From the NCBI RefSeq assembly GCF_000003605.2, contig NW_003126899.1:63645-80518 (forward strand): DNA of 16,874 nt. Direction: 5' to 3'. Positions 9,938 to 16,874 of this stretch are shown piece by piece. Each line of letters opens with the position of its first letter. Position 1 is the stretch's first letter. A program made the position numbers and the translations under genes. The notes under the pieces are model-generated. The model worked only from the letters and a program-made list of their open reading frames with translations. It did no database searches and was not told the DNA's origin. The stretch comes from Saccoglossus kowalevskii. Its lineage: Eukaryota; Hemichordata; Enteropneusta; Harrimaniidae.

Positions 9938-10087
9938 ACTCTCCTAATTAGATATGTAAATCACTCAGTTAGTCAATCTTGAGATACCAGTGGAACAGAC
10001 TGAGACAGACTAGAGCAGTTGCAAGTTGTAAATATATCCAGATATGAGATTCACCTTTTAGACAATAGACATAGAATAATATTACAA

Positions 10088-10115
10088 TTCCACCTGCTGA
10101 AAACAGCAGGTGGAA
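10088..10115. repeat. Perfect hairpin, 12-bp stem with AAAA loop
   Basis: TTCCACCTGCTG, the loop AAAA, then CAGCAGGTGGAA. Both arms contain the E-box CACCTG/CAGGTG. On the plus strand it is followed by a few T after AAAT, but this is not a bacterial terminator context. Its function is unknown. Confidence 0.85.
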
Positions 10116-10624
10116 ATTTACATTTATTTTAATAGGGTTCATGGTGCAAGACCTGACTGGCCAGATTGTAATTAAAATGTGATGAGTGACTACTTTGTTT
10201 AAATCAACGAAAGCAAAATAGAGAACCAGGGGTCAGTCCACAGTGTACTTATTCTGAATAACAAACTTTTACATAGCAGAATATCTTAGCATTAATAAAG
10301 ACCTGCTAATGAAATACCAAATAGGTATGGGAAAGATATTACATGTACATATGAAGTAGATGACAGTAGGAATGGAAAGTAAAGTTTGAAATAAGACAAT
10401 AGTGTAAATCACAATACTACAGTACAATAGCCTAGATTGACAGCTTTCAATTTTAGGCCCATCATGGTAAAGGAAGGAATGTATGGCAGTTGTCATTCAG
10501 TCCACAGGTATTTAATACATGAAGCCATGGCTGTCACAACAACACCACAAAGCATGCTCAATACATGGGAAAAGTATGGCCCGCTATGCCTAACTTCTGG
10601 GGCTACATGTATTTCTAATAATGT

Positions 10625-10641
10625 GGGGGGGGGGGGGGGGG
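10625..10641. repeat. Poly-G tract (17 G)
   Basis: This is an uninterrupted run of 17 G. It is length-unstable and quadruplex-prone, and may also contain base-count errors in the assembly. Confidence 0.9.
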
Positions 10642-13010
10642 TAATTGTTCAACATTTCTATCTCATCAGAGCAGTGCTAATACCACAGGGTGAATACCTG
10701 TGATTTCAACTTTGCCACAGGAATCGCAAGGCCAGTGGTCAGCTAAACTAGTCACTATGTTACATGTATAATAATATAGACAGAATTAATGGTCAATGCT
10801 GGACACACATCAGGTGTATTCCTTCAACCATGTCCTAGTTTTCATAACTAATTTATGAGCAGGCAACACAACACCAATCTTGTTCCACCCTGACATTGAT
10901 GACATACTACACTGGTTTCAAGGCTGTAACTTTTATGACTGGTCTATTTGGATCATAGGTCAAGTAATCAAAAAGCAGCCTAGTATAACAGCATAGCTCT
11001 ACATACAATGTATGGATGAACTAACTACAGGTATGCCAAGCGAGTACATGTACCAAAACCTTTGTAGCACACAAAAAAACAACATCAGTTGTTAATTTCC
11101 ATCTGCATGCCAATCTCATGACACAGCTTTCCACTCAGGCGTGATTTTTTTGTTTCCGTGTGATACATGAAAGGAACAGTATCAAAATAATTAGAAAATA
11201 CCTTTATAGTATACCGTAATTGTTTCTACGGTTGTAGAAATCAGAGATGAGACACCAAAATCATGATGAACATGGGATAAGGTTCGCCCAATCATGTTAC
11301 GAATATACAAAAATCTTCGGTCATTTTAACTGTGATTACTCAGTACAGTAGGTAGTATACATTTTAGTTCTACAGTTATAAAACAATACTAAAACAAATA
11401 CAGAAAGATCAGATTGCAGAATAACAGGAAGTCTCGTTAGTTCATTTTTTCTCAAGAAAAATATCTCTTAATTGACTGTCATTTCGGAAATGTCATACTG
11501 AAATGAATAGTTATGAATATAATAGTGAATCTTCAAAATGAACATTGAATACAATGGCATTTTGGGTGCTTGGCTCAAGCTAAGTGTTCACGTAAACTTT
11601 CTTAGCTTGTGCTAGGGATCTGAACCGGGTCTTAAAATGGGCCAGATTTAATCTGTAATTAGTGTTTTTTAGCCCATGCTAAGCTTTGTGGTATCCTTAT
11701 CAGAACTTCTAAAGATTATTACTATTCATTTTTTGTTCATCTCTAGACACAAAGGTCCAGGCACACAATCAAACTGTTCAAATCAAATCCTGACTTGAAA
11801 TCTAACAACCATCCAAGGAACATAAAATACTAATATATTTTTTAAAAAAGTATCAGTAAATAAGTTGTTATTGGAATATTGAACCTGCATATTGCAGTGA
11901 CATGACCCTATTTATTCTTCAGTATATGTTTTATTTCCAAAATACAATACATTTTTACATTAACGAGCACTTGAAATATTAATAATGATGGTACATGTAG
12001 TAGGAAAGGTGTGTGACCAGAGTATCTGTTAACCACACAAAATTTGTAATCAAACAGTGATGCTTGAAATATAATTTTACAACCATTTATATATGATGGT
12101 ATTTAGAGAAAATATACGAGGTCAGCTGATAACTGTGTCCCTGAAGGAAATCCTAGCTAATCTAACATAATTGAGTAATTGGCACTAATGCCAGGCATTA
12201 CAATAATATTGGATATTAGATATTCAGACACAGATGTATAAAACATAAACTATGGTGTGCTCTGAAAATAAATGTGGCCCATAGAGACTTTCCAATTAAG
12301 TATGAATATTTTGAGAGGATTCAACATGAACATGCCTGGCATACAATAGCCAAAGAACACCAAAACATATAACTGAAACTGCAGGGCAGTTCAAACTATA
12401 TACCGGTAATCTCAGACATAAATTAAGCCATTAAATTCTAACCATATATATGGCTTTAAAAGATGAAACAACTGGAACATTTGGTTTCACTAAATGAAGA
12501 TCCTGTTCAACGGATTACCTACACTGTGATGTCCTATAAATCATCATGGTATCTAATTTAAGACACTGCCATTTCAATGTGTACCTGAACTTTGCTGGCA
12601 ATTTTAAAAGAACATATCCTCAGGCCATTCTATGCTATGGTAGCTCACCTGTATATTTCCACACAATTAGACATAACCTTTGTGATAATTCTGAAGCACA
12701 CACATCCACCCACCCACCCATACAAATATTTATTCAAATAGAAACTGTACATAACTCATAACCATCTGGTATATGGTAAGTATTAAATATTTGCTACTAA
12801 GCTTTAGGACAAGGACACACTTTCTAAGAAGCATGTTACTTCAAGTCCAGTGAATTGCATGCTGATTACTAAAGGGTGGGTCAAATGAGAAGGTAGTAAA
12901 ATGAAAGAAAGTCTACCCAACCCTTCAAGTTTTACTTATTCTACCATTGAGGTAAGAGGTCAAGGTAAAAGAAAGGGAAGATAATATTGGCAGTATATAG
13001 CCTTCACTGC

Positions 13011-13115
13011 TTATCAGAAACTAATGGGATCTCTACAATCAACAGTGGTAGTATATTTACTTTAAACACCTACAATGTTTATCAGAAACTAATGGGATCT
13101 CTACAAGTAACAGTG
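13011..13115. repeat. 68-bp tandem duplication (two copies)
   Basis: TTATCAGAAACTAATGGGAT followed by CTCTACAA and AACAGTG appears at 13011-13047 and again at 13079-13115, with two differences in 37 bases. The intervening GGTAGTATAT resembles GGCAGTATAT just before copy 1, so the duplicated unit probably began upstream at about 12990. Confidence 0.9.
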
Positions 13116-14573
13116 AATACATCATAAAAATTACAAATAATTCTCGCCCCACCCCCTTTCATAGAGAGGCTACTTGACCCAGTCCTGCCATATCTTAATC
13201 TATGAATAATTCTAACTTAAGCTACTTCAGAGAGAGGGCACTTGACTATATCATACACTGTAAAAACTATTACAATATGTAAAGCAAAGCAAATATCATA
13301 TTGCTACTGCCAGCACATAGTGCAAATACCAATCTGAACCAGGTGGGGAAAGTACGTTGATGAAGTATACTATTATATAAGCAGGCAGATATGCGTTTCC
13401 TGTAGTGTATAGCTAAGAAATATGTTTCACCTGATTTCTAGAAATTACATAATATACCAAACTGTAATAGTAATTTGTTTTCAAACCAGTAAACAGAGAT
13501 CTCAGATTCAGTAGACTGCGAAGATAACTAGAATATTTACAGAAACTCAGAGAAACCACCATTAAACAAATGACAATAGAATATCTAGAGTGAAGCGCAG
13601 TGCACAAGATCAACCCACCCACTTGTAAGTTATACACACACACAATACAACTATGTGAAGAACTAAAGTAACCTTACACTTTGACCCCTACCTGTTGACC
13701 TAAATAACGATATTTCAAAGATTTTAATCTCTTCGTTTTGATTTTTACTACTCTAATTAAGTGAAATAAATTTTTACTGGAAGGTGTACAAGAAATACCA
13801 TAAAGTTTTTCTTTTTATTATTAAAGTAATAACATTTCCCTGATGATAAAGAGTTAAAATAGAGACTCAAGGTACTGCTATCATTAGCATACTCGACAAG
13901 GTGCATGTGTCAATGAAAAACTACCCAGAAGGCAAGAAGTAAACAGTAGAACAGGTTATGCTTTGATTTGAACAATTTTCGTTTAGTTTATGTACAAGTA
14001 TCAATCGTTTTACCATTTTGGTTTAGTATTTATCAAAGTTCTATAAAATTCATATTTGCGTGTGACCTCTTCAGTATGGACTATTTGAATTTTAGTGCTA
14101 TACCATTTGACTACGGTATTATATTCTTTCAAAACATGATCCATACAAATTATCAATGAATATGTCAAGAGCGAAATTCTGAATGTGGAAAATCAATGAT
14201 TACAATGTGCCGTACATCATCACGCCAATTGACAATAGGATCGTGTTATCAGCGGAATTATTAGCATAACAAGTGTCACCAACGTCTGGGGTTAGTTATA
14301 AATGGTCCACAGAATAGACGTTGTATAGGAGGGGTCAATTATATCAGTATCTGACATTTTAAAATGTAAACAACAACTTCTAGTGACTGCTTATTCCCGG
14401 TACTCAATTTCAAGGCTGTGGACATGAATAAATGTCGTCATATCACATTAGAGTTATGATGAAAGAGAAGTTGCTGTTCTCACAAATACAGAAATATAAT
14501 TCCAACCACAAACAAGTAGGAATGTAAGAAATGGGGCAAGTCAACTGCGTGTACCATTACCCTGGGTGTACGT
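13116..14573. other. Intron stretch next to the kinase exon, no gene seen
   Basis: This is AT-rich DNA with a short (AC)n run at about 13634-13644. The open frames at 13413-13643 (minus) and 13968-14159 (plus) are low-complexity and lack splice or homology support. It is the 5' part of the kinase's long intron. Confidence 0.5.
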
Positions 14574-14575
14574 AC

Positions 14576-14725
14576 CTTGTAAACTTTTCCAAACGCACCA
14601 TCGCCAATCTCGCTGATAATATCCCAATTCAAGTAAGGATCTACATCACGTTTGATATTCTTGTAGACTTTTGGTCCTTTCTTGTCGGTGCTCAGCTTAA
14701 AGATTTTTTTGAAAAAGAAAGACAT
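14576..14725 (-). CDS. First coding exon of an SLK/STK10-like Ste20 kinase (partial, 50 codons)
   Basis: This exon encodes the N-terminus of a germinal-centre-type Ste20 kinase of the SLK/LOK group. In other animals these kinases phosphorylate ezrin/radixin/moesin proteins and act at the cell cortex. The 50 residues read MSFFFKKIFKL..., then RDVDP (residues 26-30), then W-D-I-I-SEIGDGAFGKVYK. This matches my recollection of vertebrate SLK (MSFF..KIFKL, RDLNP, W-E-I-I-GELGDGAFGKVYK). GDGAFGKV at 41-48 is the glycine-rich ATP loop. The ATG at 14725-14723 has A at -3, and an in-frame TGA at 14755-14753 lies upstream, so the start is well fixed. The coding part ends at AAG (14578-14576), followed by the consensus donor GTACGT, a phase-0 junction. 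Read-through beyond it gives residues unlike a kinase. The catalytic lysine and the rest of the kinase are not in this exon. I cannot tell whether the single invertebrate homologue should be called SLK or STK10. Confidence 0.93.
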
Positions 14726-14941
14726 TGTGCGAGGGCAACAAGAAATCCTCTTTCAGAAAAAAAAAAGAGTACCCTTCTCGTCAACTCGGCTCACTGCACG
14801 GCAGCGCACCCACAAGTCGGCCACCACAACGGAGCGCAGTATCTACTAAAATTAGAAGTGTTTCAGCGTTTGAATCACTATATCATCCAGGAAACGACAT
14901 CCACAGTCTTTCAAGGTGGTATCTGGTTCATTGAAGAGGGG

Positions 14942-15025
14942 CTATCCCCAACGGGCGTCAAATAAACTGGCTTCACTCATCGGCGAGATATTCACAAAGT
15001 TCACTGACTGGTAACCGTCAGCCAT
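14942..15025 (-). CDS. Possible upstream ORF (27 codons) ahead of the kinase
   Basis: An ATG at 15025-15023 in good context (CAATATGG: A at -3, G at +4) opens a 27-codon frame ending at TAG (14944-14942). The peptide begins MADGYQSVNFVNISPMSEAS and ends in DARWG. It resembles nothing I recognise. If the leader RNA includes this segment, the ORF would be translated before the kinase ATG and could lower kinase translation. The rival reading is that CAATATGGCTGAC is a YY1-like initiator element at the transcription start, in which case the ATG is not in the mRNA or lies at its extreme 5' end. No consensus donor within the frame marks it as a separate coding exon. Confidence 0.3.
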   Translation of the reverse strand: MADGYQSVNFVNISPMSEASLFDARWG

Positions 15026-15050
15026 ATTGAAGTTTCACCACGCCTGCTCG

Positions 15051-15058
15051 TGACGTCA
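15051..15058. promoter_or_regulatory. Consensus CRE (TGACGTCA)
   Basis: A perfect palindromic CREB/ATF site lies about 325 bases upstream of the kinase ATG, inside the CpG-richer patch. This is a typical place for a proximal promoter element. CREB/ATF binding is inferred from the motif only. Confidence 0.6.
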
Positions 15059-15097
15059 TACAGACCATAATATTACAAATAACCTAGTTTAGACGCT

Positions 15098-15111
15098 AGT
15101 GGCGCTCTCAC
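15098..15111. repeat. Motif AGTGGCGCTCTCAC, copy 1 of 2
   Basis: This 14-mer recurs with one change (C for T at position 9) at 15858-15871, so each of the two CpG-richer patches upstream of the kinase has one copy. The core GTGGCGC partly resembles CTCF-type sites but does not match a full consensus. A dispersed-repeat fragment is equally possible. Confidence 0.45.
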
Positions 15112-15840
15112 TCGACACTAATATAATATTCGCAATTTTTAGTGGAAATCACTTTTATTATAGGTGTTTCGAACATATTCAATTGCTTTAATATACTTTG
15201 CGAGTATTCTATTTTCGCTTGGCCGAAAACCAGGGTAGTTGGGATACAAGTAATAATCTTATCAAATCCTTGCAATAAATTATTATATATTTATTTCCAT
15301 ATATTTTTCACCTTTGTAGTCGACTTTAACTACACAAACTACATATATTTTGGATTTCCCATGCAATCTTTCCATTGTCCTAGACAAGTTTTATGCTTTC
15401 TCCGACAACTTCAAATCTTTGTAATCAAAATAATGGACAGAACTTTAACAAAATAAACTTTGCAAACAACTTTCTCGTCAATACAAACTATATGTTGGAC
15501 AACAACTTTTCCATAAAGTTCTCCAAAAATTCCTGGCAAATCTCCTGACTTCAAAATCCCATTGTCCCTCCAAAATGGAGGGACTGTGCCCCACCCAACA
15601 ACTTGAAAGCAATTTTCCTGTTATTCGTTAACAACGAAAAGTGATAAAGTCGACCATCATGCTAATTACATTTCCGCTTTTCGATTTTTGCATTTGATTG
15701 ACACGTTTGATGAAGTCTTCTATCCCTTCATTTACAACATTCCCGTCTAGCTTCACATTCAATTCCCATCTGATTTTCGTCTTTCAGCATTGACTTCCTA
15801 TCTTGGAAACTATTTTCAGACTTCTCTACGCCTCGCTTAC
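15112..15840. other. AT-rich intergenic or leader-intron stretch, no gene seen
   Basis: No convincing coding sequence was seen. The longest open frame (plus strand, 15142-15456) is low-complexity, rich in F/I/Y, and lacks codon character. There is a small perfect hairpin at 15564-15584: a 9-bp stem GTCCCTCCA / TGGAGGGAC around AAA. If the distal patch is a leader exon, this stretch is its intron. Confidence 0.5.
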
Positions 15841-15960
15841 CATGTAGGCTAGGCGTGAGTGGCGCCCTCACCAGCAGAACGGCATCAGTGGGGCTGTGTT
15901 GGGTCTGGAGCACCGCGGAGAGCGCTACCCACGCGACTCTGGCAGGCTTCTAGACGCCAA
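15841..15960 (-). other. CpG-rich patch: candidate non-coding leader exon of the kinase
   Basis: On the minus strand this patch is GC- and CpG-rich and ends in ...CTACATG followed by GTAAGC, a strong splice donor (exon end at 15841, GT at 15840-15839). The nearest downstream minus-strand gene is the kinase, so a spliced 5' leader exon or alternative promoter is plausible. The acceptor could be at about 14846. The upstream boundary is not visible; 15960 only marks where the CpG richness fades. It could also be a dispersed repeat: its CAGAACGGCATCAGTGGG (15875-15892) matches 16 of 18 bases with the inner right arm of the 7936-8608 transposon (8496-8513). Confidence 0.33.
15858..15871. repeat. 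Motif AGTGGCGCCCTCAC, copy 2 of 2
   Basis: This is the second copy of the 14-mer seen at 15098-15111, with one mismatch. It lies within the distal CpG-rich patch, just inside the candidate splice donor. Confidence 0.45.
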
Positions 15961-16020
15961 GCTTTTTGCCTTTTCAGACAACTTTGCAACGTATACTAAA
16001 GCAAGCTTATCGACGTTGCA

Positions 16021-16348
16021 GACGACTTTCCGCCTTTATAACCCATTTTTCAGATATTCCAGACGACTTTCTGTCTTTATAACCCATTTTTCAGATATTC
16101 CAGACGACTTTCCGTCTTTATAACCCATTTTTCAGATATTCCAGACGACTTTCCGTCTTTATAACCCATTTTTCAGATATTCCAGACGACTTTCCGTCTT
16201 TATAACCCATTTTTCAGATATTCCAGACGACTTTCCGTCTTTATAACCCATTTTTCAGATATTCCAGACGACTTTCCGTCTTTATAACCCATTTTTCAGA
16301 TATTCCAGACGACTTTCCGTCTTTATAACCCATTTTTCAGATATTCCA
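16021..16348. repeat. Minisatellite, eight tandem copies of a 41-bp unit
   Basis: The unit begins GACGACTTTCCGTC, continues TTTATAACCC and ends CAGATATTCCA. Units start at 16021, 16062, 16103, 16144, 16185, 16226, 16267 and 16308. Units 3-8 are identical. Unit 1 has T>C at unit position 13 and unit 2 has C>T at position 11. The array decays at 16349 into GACTACATTTCTGACGTTCC. A period of 41 is not a multiple of three, so the open frame running in from 15896 is not coding. Confidence 0.97.
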
Positions 16349-16650
16349 GACTACATTTCTGACGTTCCAGATTAAAATTTTCTGACGTAAAATAAACGGT
16401 TTTGCTTTCTAATGCGACTATCTCGTCTTATTAAATTACTTCTTCGAAATCAGAGACAATTCCCCTCCCACCCACCCCCTCCCGAGTATTTATCAAGATA
16501 TAAAAAAATATATATATTGAAAATATTTTGTTACTCTAGGGCCAGTCCCTGAAATCAAAATTATTTACCTCTTCTATCTAGCCAATGCTGATGTTTAAGA
16601 TAATATATGAACCTATACCAACAAATATGTGCAGGGCTTGGACTTCACGG
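16349..16650. other. Non-coding stretch between minisatellite and inverted repeat
   Basis: No gene was seen. The stretch holds degenerate minisatellite edge sequence, a C-rich tract (see 16462-16483) and then plain AT-rich DNA with a short TA run near 16505. Confidence 0.5.
16462..16483 (-). other. Strong G-quadruplex candidate on the minus strand
   Basis: Read on the minus strand, five G-runs (3, 5, 3, 3 and 4 G) are separated by single bases A, T, T and A. Single-nucleotide loops favour a very stable parallel quadruplex. The plus strand is the matching C-rich i-motif tract. It sits upstream of the kinase promoter patches, but no regulatory role can be read from the sequence. Confidence 0.75.
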
Positions 16651-16814
16651 AGACATTTTACTTGATACACTAAGCCAATTTAATAATATTTGGGCTTGAT
16701 TCCAGGTTGCCAACTGAAGCTATAGTAGGATTGGGTACTACCACAGGAAGTTGGAACACCTGGAATCAAGCCCAAATATTATTAAATTGGCTTAGTGTAT
16801 CAAGTAAAATGTCT
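16651..16814. repeat. Perfect 57-bp inverted repeat with a 50-bp spacer
   Basis: The left arm (16651-16707, starting AGACATTTTACTTGATACAC) is an exact reverse complement of the right arm (16758-16814). The spacer begins TGCCAACT and ends AGTTGGAAC, extending the fold imperfectly. It may be a foldback MITE, a source of hairpin RNA, or an assembly or template-switch artefact near a contig end. No coding sequence was seen inside. Confidence 0.95.
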
Positions 16815-16874
16815 ACGGCCGCCCCTGTTCCCCATATCGATTTCAAGTAATCACTTTTTCCGCGCTACGCGCTA
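16815..16874. other. Window edge with duplicated heptamer CGCGCTA
   Basis: The last 14 bases are two exact copies of CGCGCTA, in a CpG-rich context unlike the neighbouring DNA. This may be the start of another repeat continuing beyond the window. Nothing else can be said. Confidence 0.4.

Larger units (their letters stand above)
9938..13010. other. Long intron stretch, no gene recognised
   Basis: Apart from the hairpin at 10088-10115 and the poly-G at 10625-10641, this is plain AT-rich DNA. The 88-codon plus-strand frame at 10437-10703 runs through the poly-G tract and has no splice or homology support. On the minus strand, GCTTCAG, a 42-nt segment, then CAG|GTGAGC near 12652-12693 imitates a small exon but is too short to judge. 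Around 11565-11690 several phrases of AAGCTAAG/CTTAGCTT recur in both orientations without forming a clear element. Confidence 0.45.
1..14575 (-). other. Putative first coding intron of the SLK/STK10-like kinase (open-ended)
   Basis: The intron starts with the donor GT at 14575-14574. No following kinase exon was recognised by eye: I looked for minus-strand equivalents of AAAKVI, HRDLK and APE-type motifs and saw none. The acceptor therefore probably lies beyond position 1, which makes this intron at least 14.5 kb. It is AT-rich and carries many MITEs and tandem repeats, plus one plausible plus-strand exon at 4266-4332. A short, divergent kinase exon could have been missed, because the reading was done without alignment. 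Confidence 0.6.
14726..15111 (-). promoter_or_regulatory. 5' UTR and proximal promoter of the kinase gene, CpG-richer
   Basis: Directly upstream of the kinase ATG the sequence changes from AT-rich to visibly CpG-rich (many CG dinucleotides from about 14770 to 15111). It contains a CRE at 15051-15058 and a motif shared with the distal patch at 15098-15111. The leader has a run of T on the minus strand just before the in-frame TGA. Two possible 3' splice sites lie within the leader: TTTTAG ending at about 14846, and a T-run ending in CTGAAAG at about 14750. The first is the better one. The leader could thus be spliced from an upstream exon, or transcription could begin just below the CRE. The sequence alone does not decide. 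Confidence 0.55.

Noticed and set aside
10437-10703. 88-codon plus-strand open frame
   Set aside because: It runs through a 17-G homopolymer, has no flanking splice signals or recognised homology, and sits in intron-like DNA.
12652-12693. 42-nt minus-strand mini-exon pattern (TTCAG ... CAG|GTGAGC)
   Set aside because: The splice signals are good, but the segment is too short to judge and two of the frames that could be compared show no kinase similarity.
14480-14573. Continuation of the kinase frame past residue 50
   Set aside because: The residues after KVYK do not resemble any kinase, and a consensus GT donor sits exactly at the break, so this is intron.
14531-14965. 144-codon plus-strand open frame
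   Set aside because: It is antisense to the well-supported kinase exon and its leader. The residues show no family features, and the opposite strand explains the sequence.
15142-15456. 104-codon plus-strand open frame divergent from the kinase promoter
   Set aside because: It has F/I/Y-rich composition typical of AT-rich noise and lacks a clear ATG start. No domain was recognised, so a bidirectional gene pair is not supported.
15728-15913. Minus-strand open frame of about 61 codons
   Set aside because: It has no ATG at the stated start, and a strong splice donor at 15840 cuts through it. I treat the region as a possible non-coding leader exon instead.
15896-16123. Plus-strand open frame entering the minisatellite
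   Set aside because: It is kept open by the 41-bp repeat, whose period is not a multiple of three, and it lacks an ATG start.

Overview
The window looks like AT-rich invertebrate nuclear DNA. It has long non-coding stretches, GT/AG splice signals, many short inverted-repeat transposons (MITEs) and two tandem satellites. No bacterial-style operon, rRNA, tRNA or CRISPR array was seen. The very frequent octamer TACATGTA, and MITE families with TACTGTAAA...TTTACAGTA ends, remind me of mollusc or other lophotrochozoan genomes. That taxonomic guess is an impression, not a demonstrated result.

Only one gene is recognised with confidence. On the minus strand, 14725 down to 14576 is the first coding exon of a Ste20-like kinase of the SLK/STK10 (LOK) group. 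It carries a basic N-terminus, a core-domain lead-in and the glycine-rich ATP loop GDGAFGKV, and ends at a consensus GT donor. The rest of the kinase (catalytic lysine, HRD, DFG) was not found, so positions 1-14575 are best read as a very long first coding intron. Upstream on that strand are two CpG-richer patches. The proximal one (about 14770-15111) has a consensus CRE and a possible upstream ORF. The distal one (about 15841-15960) ends in a good splice donor and may be a non-coding leader exon.

The putative intron is full of mobile DNA: two copies of one TA-flanked MITE family (308-480, 2212-2422), four copies of a second in alternating orientation (3225-5557), a 673-bp Tc1/mariner-type non-autonomous element with about 130-bp terminal inverted repeats (7936-8608), and a 184-bp element with internal GCGGCTTCTA repeats (9754-9937). 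There are also a 4 x 78 bp tandem array (6166-6469) and a 68-bp duplication (13011-13115). One short plus-strand segment (4266-4332) has excellent acceptor and donor signals around an open 22-codon frame. It is probably an internal exon of an unrecognised gene on the opposite strand.

The right end holds an eight-copy 41-bp minisatellite (16021-16348), a strong G-quadruplex candidate on the minus strand (16462-16483) and a 57-bp perfect inverted repeat (16651-16814).

I found no convincing new multi-gene system. The points most worth following are the isolated exon flanked by inverted MITEs, the MITE insertion with its own empty-site control, and the dual CpG patches upstream of the kinase.
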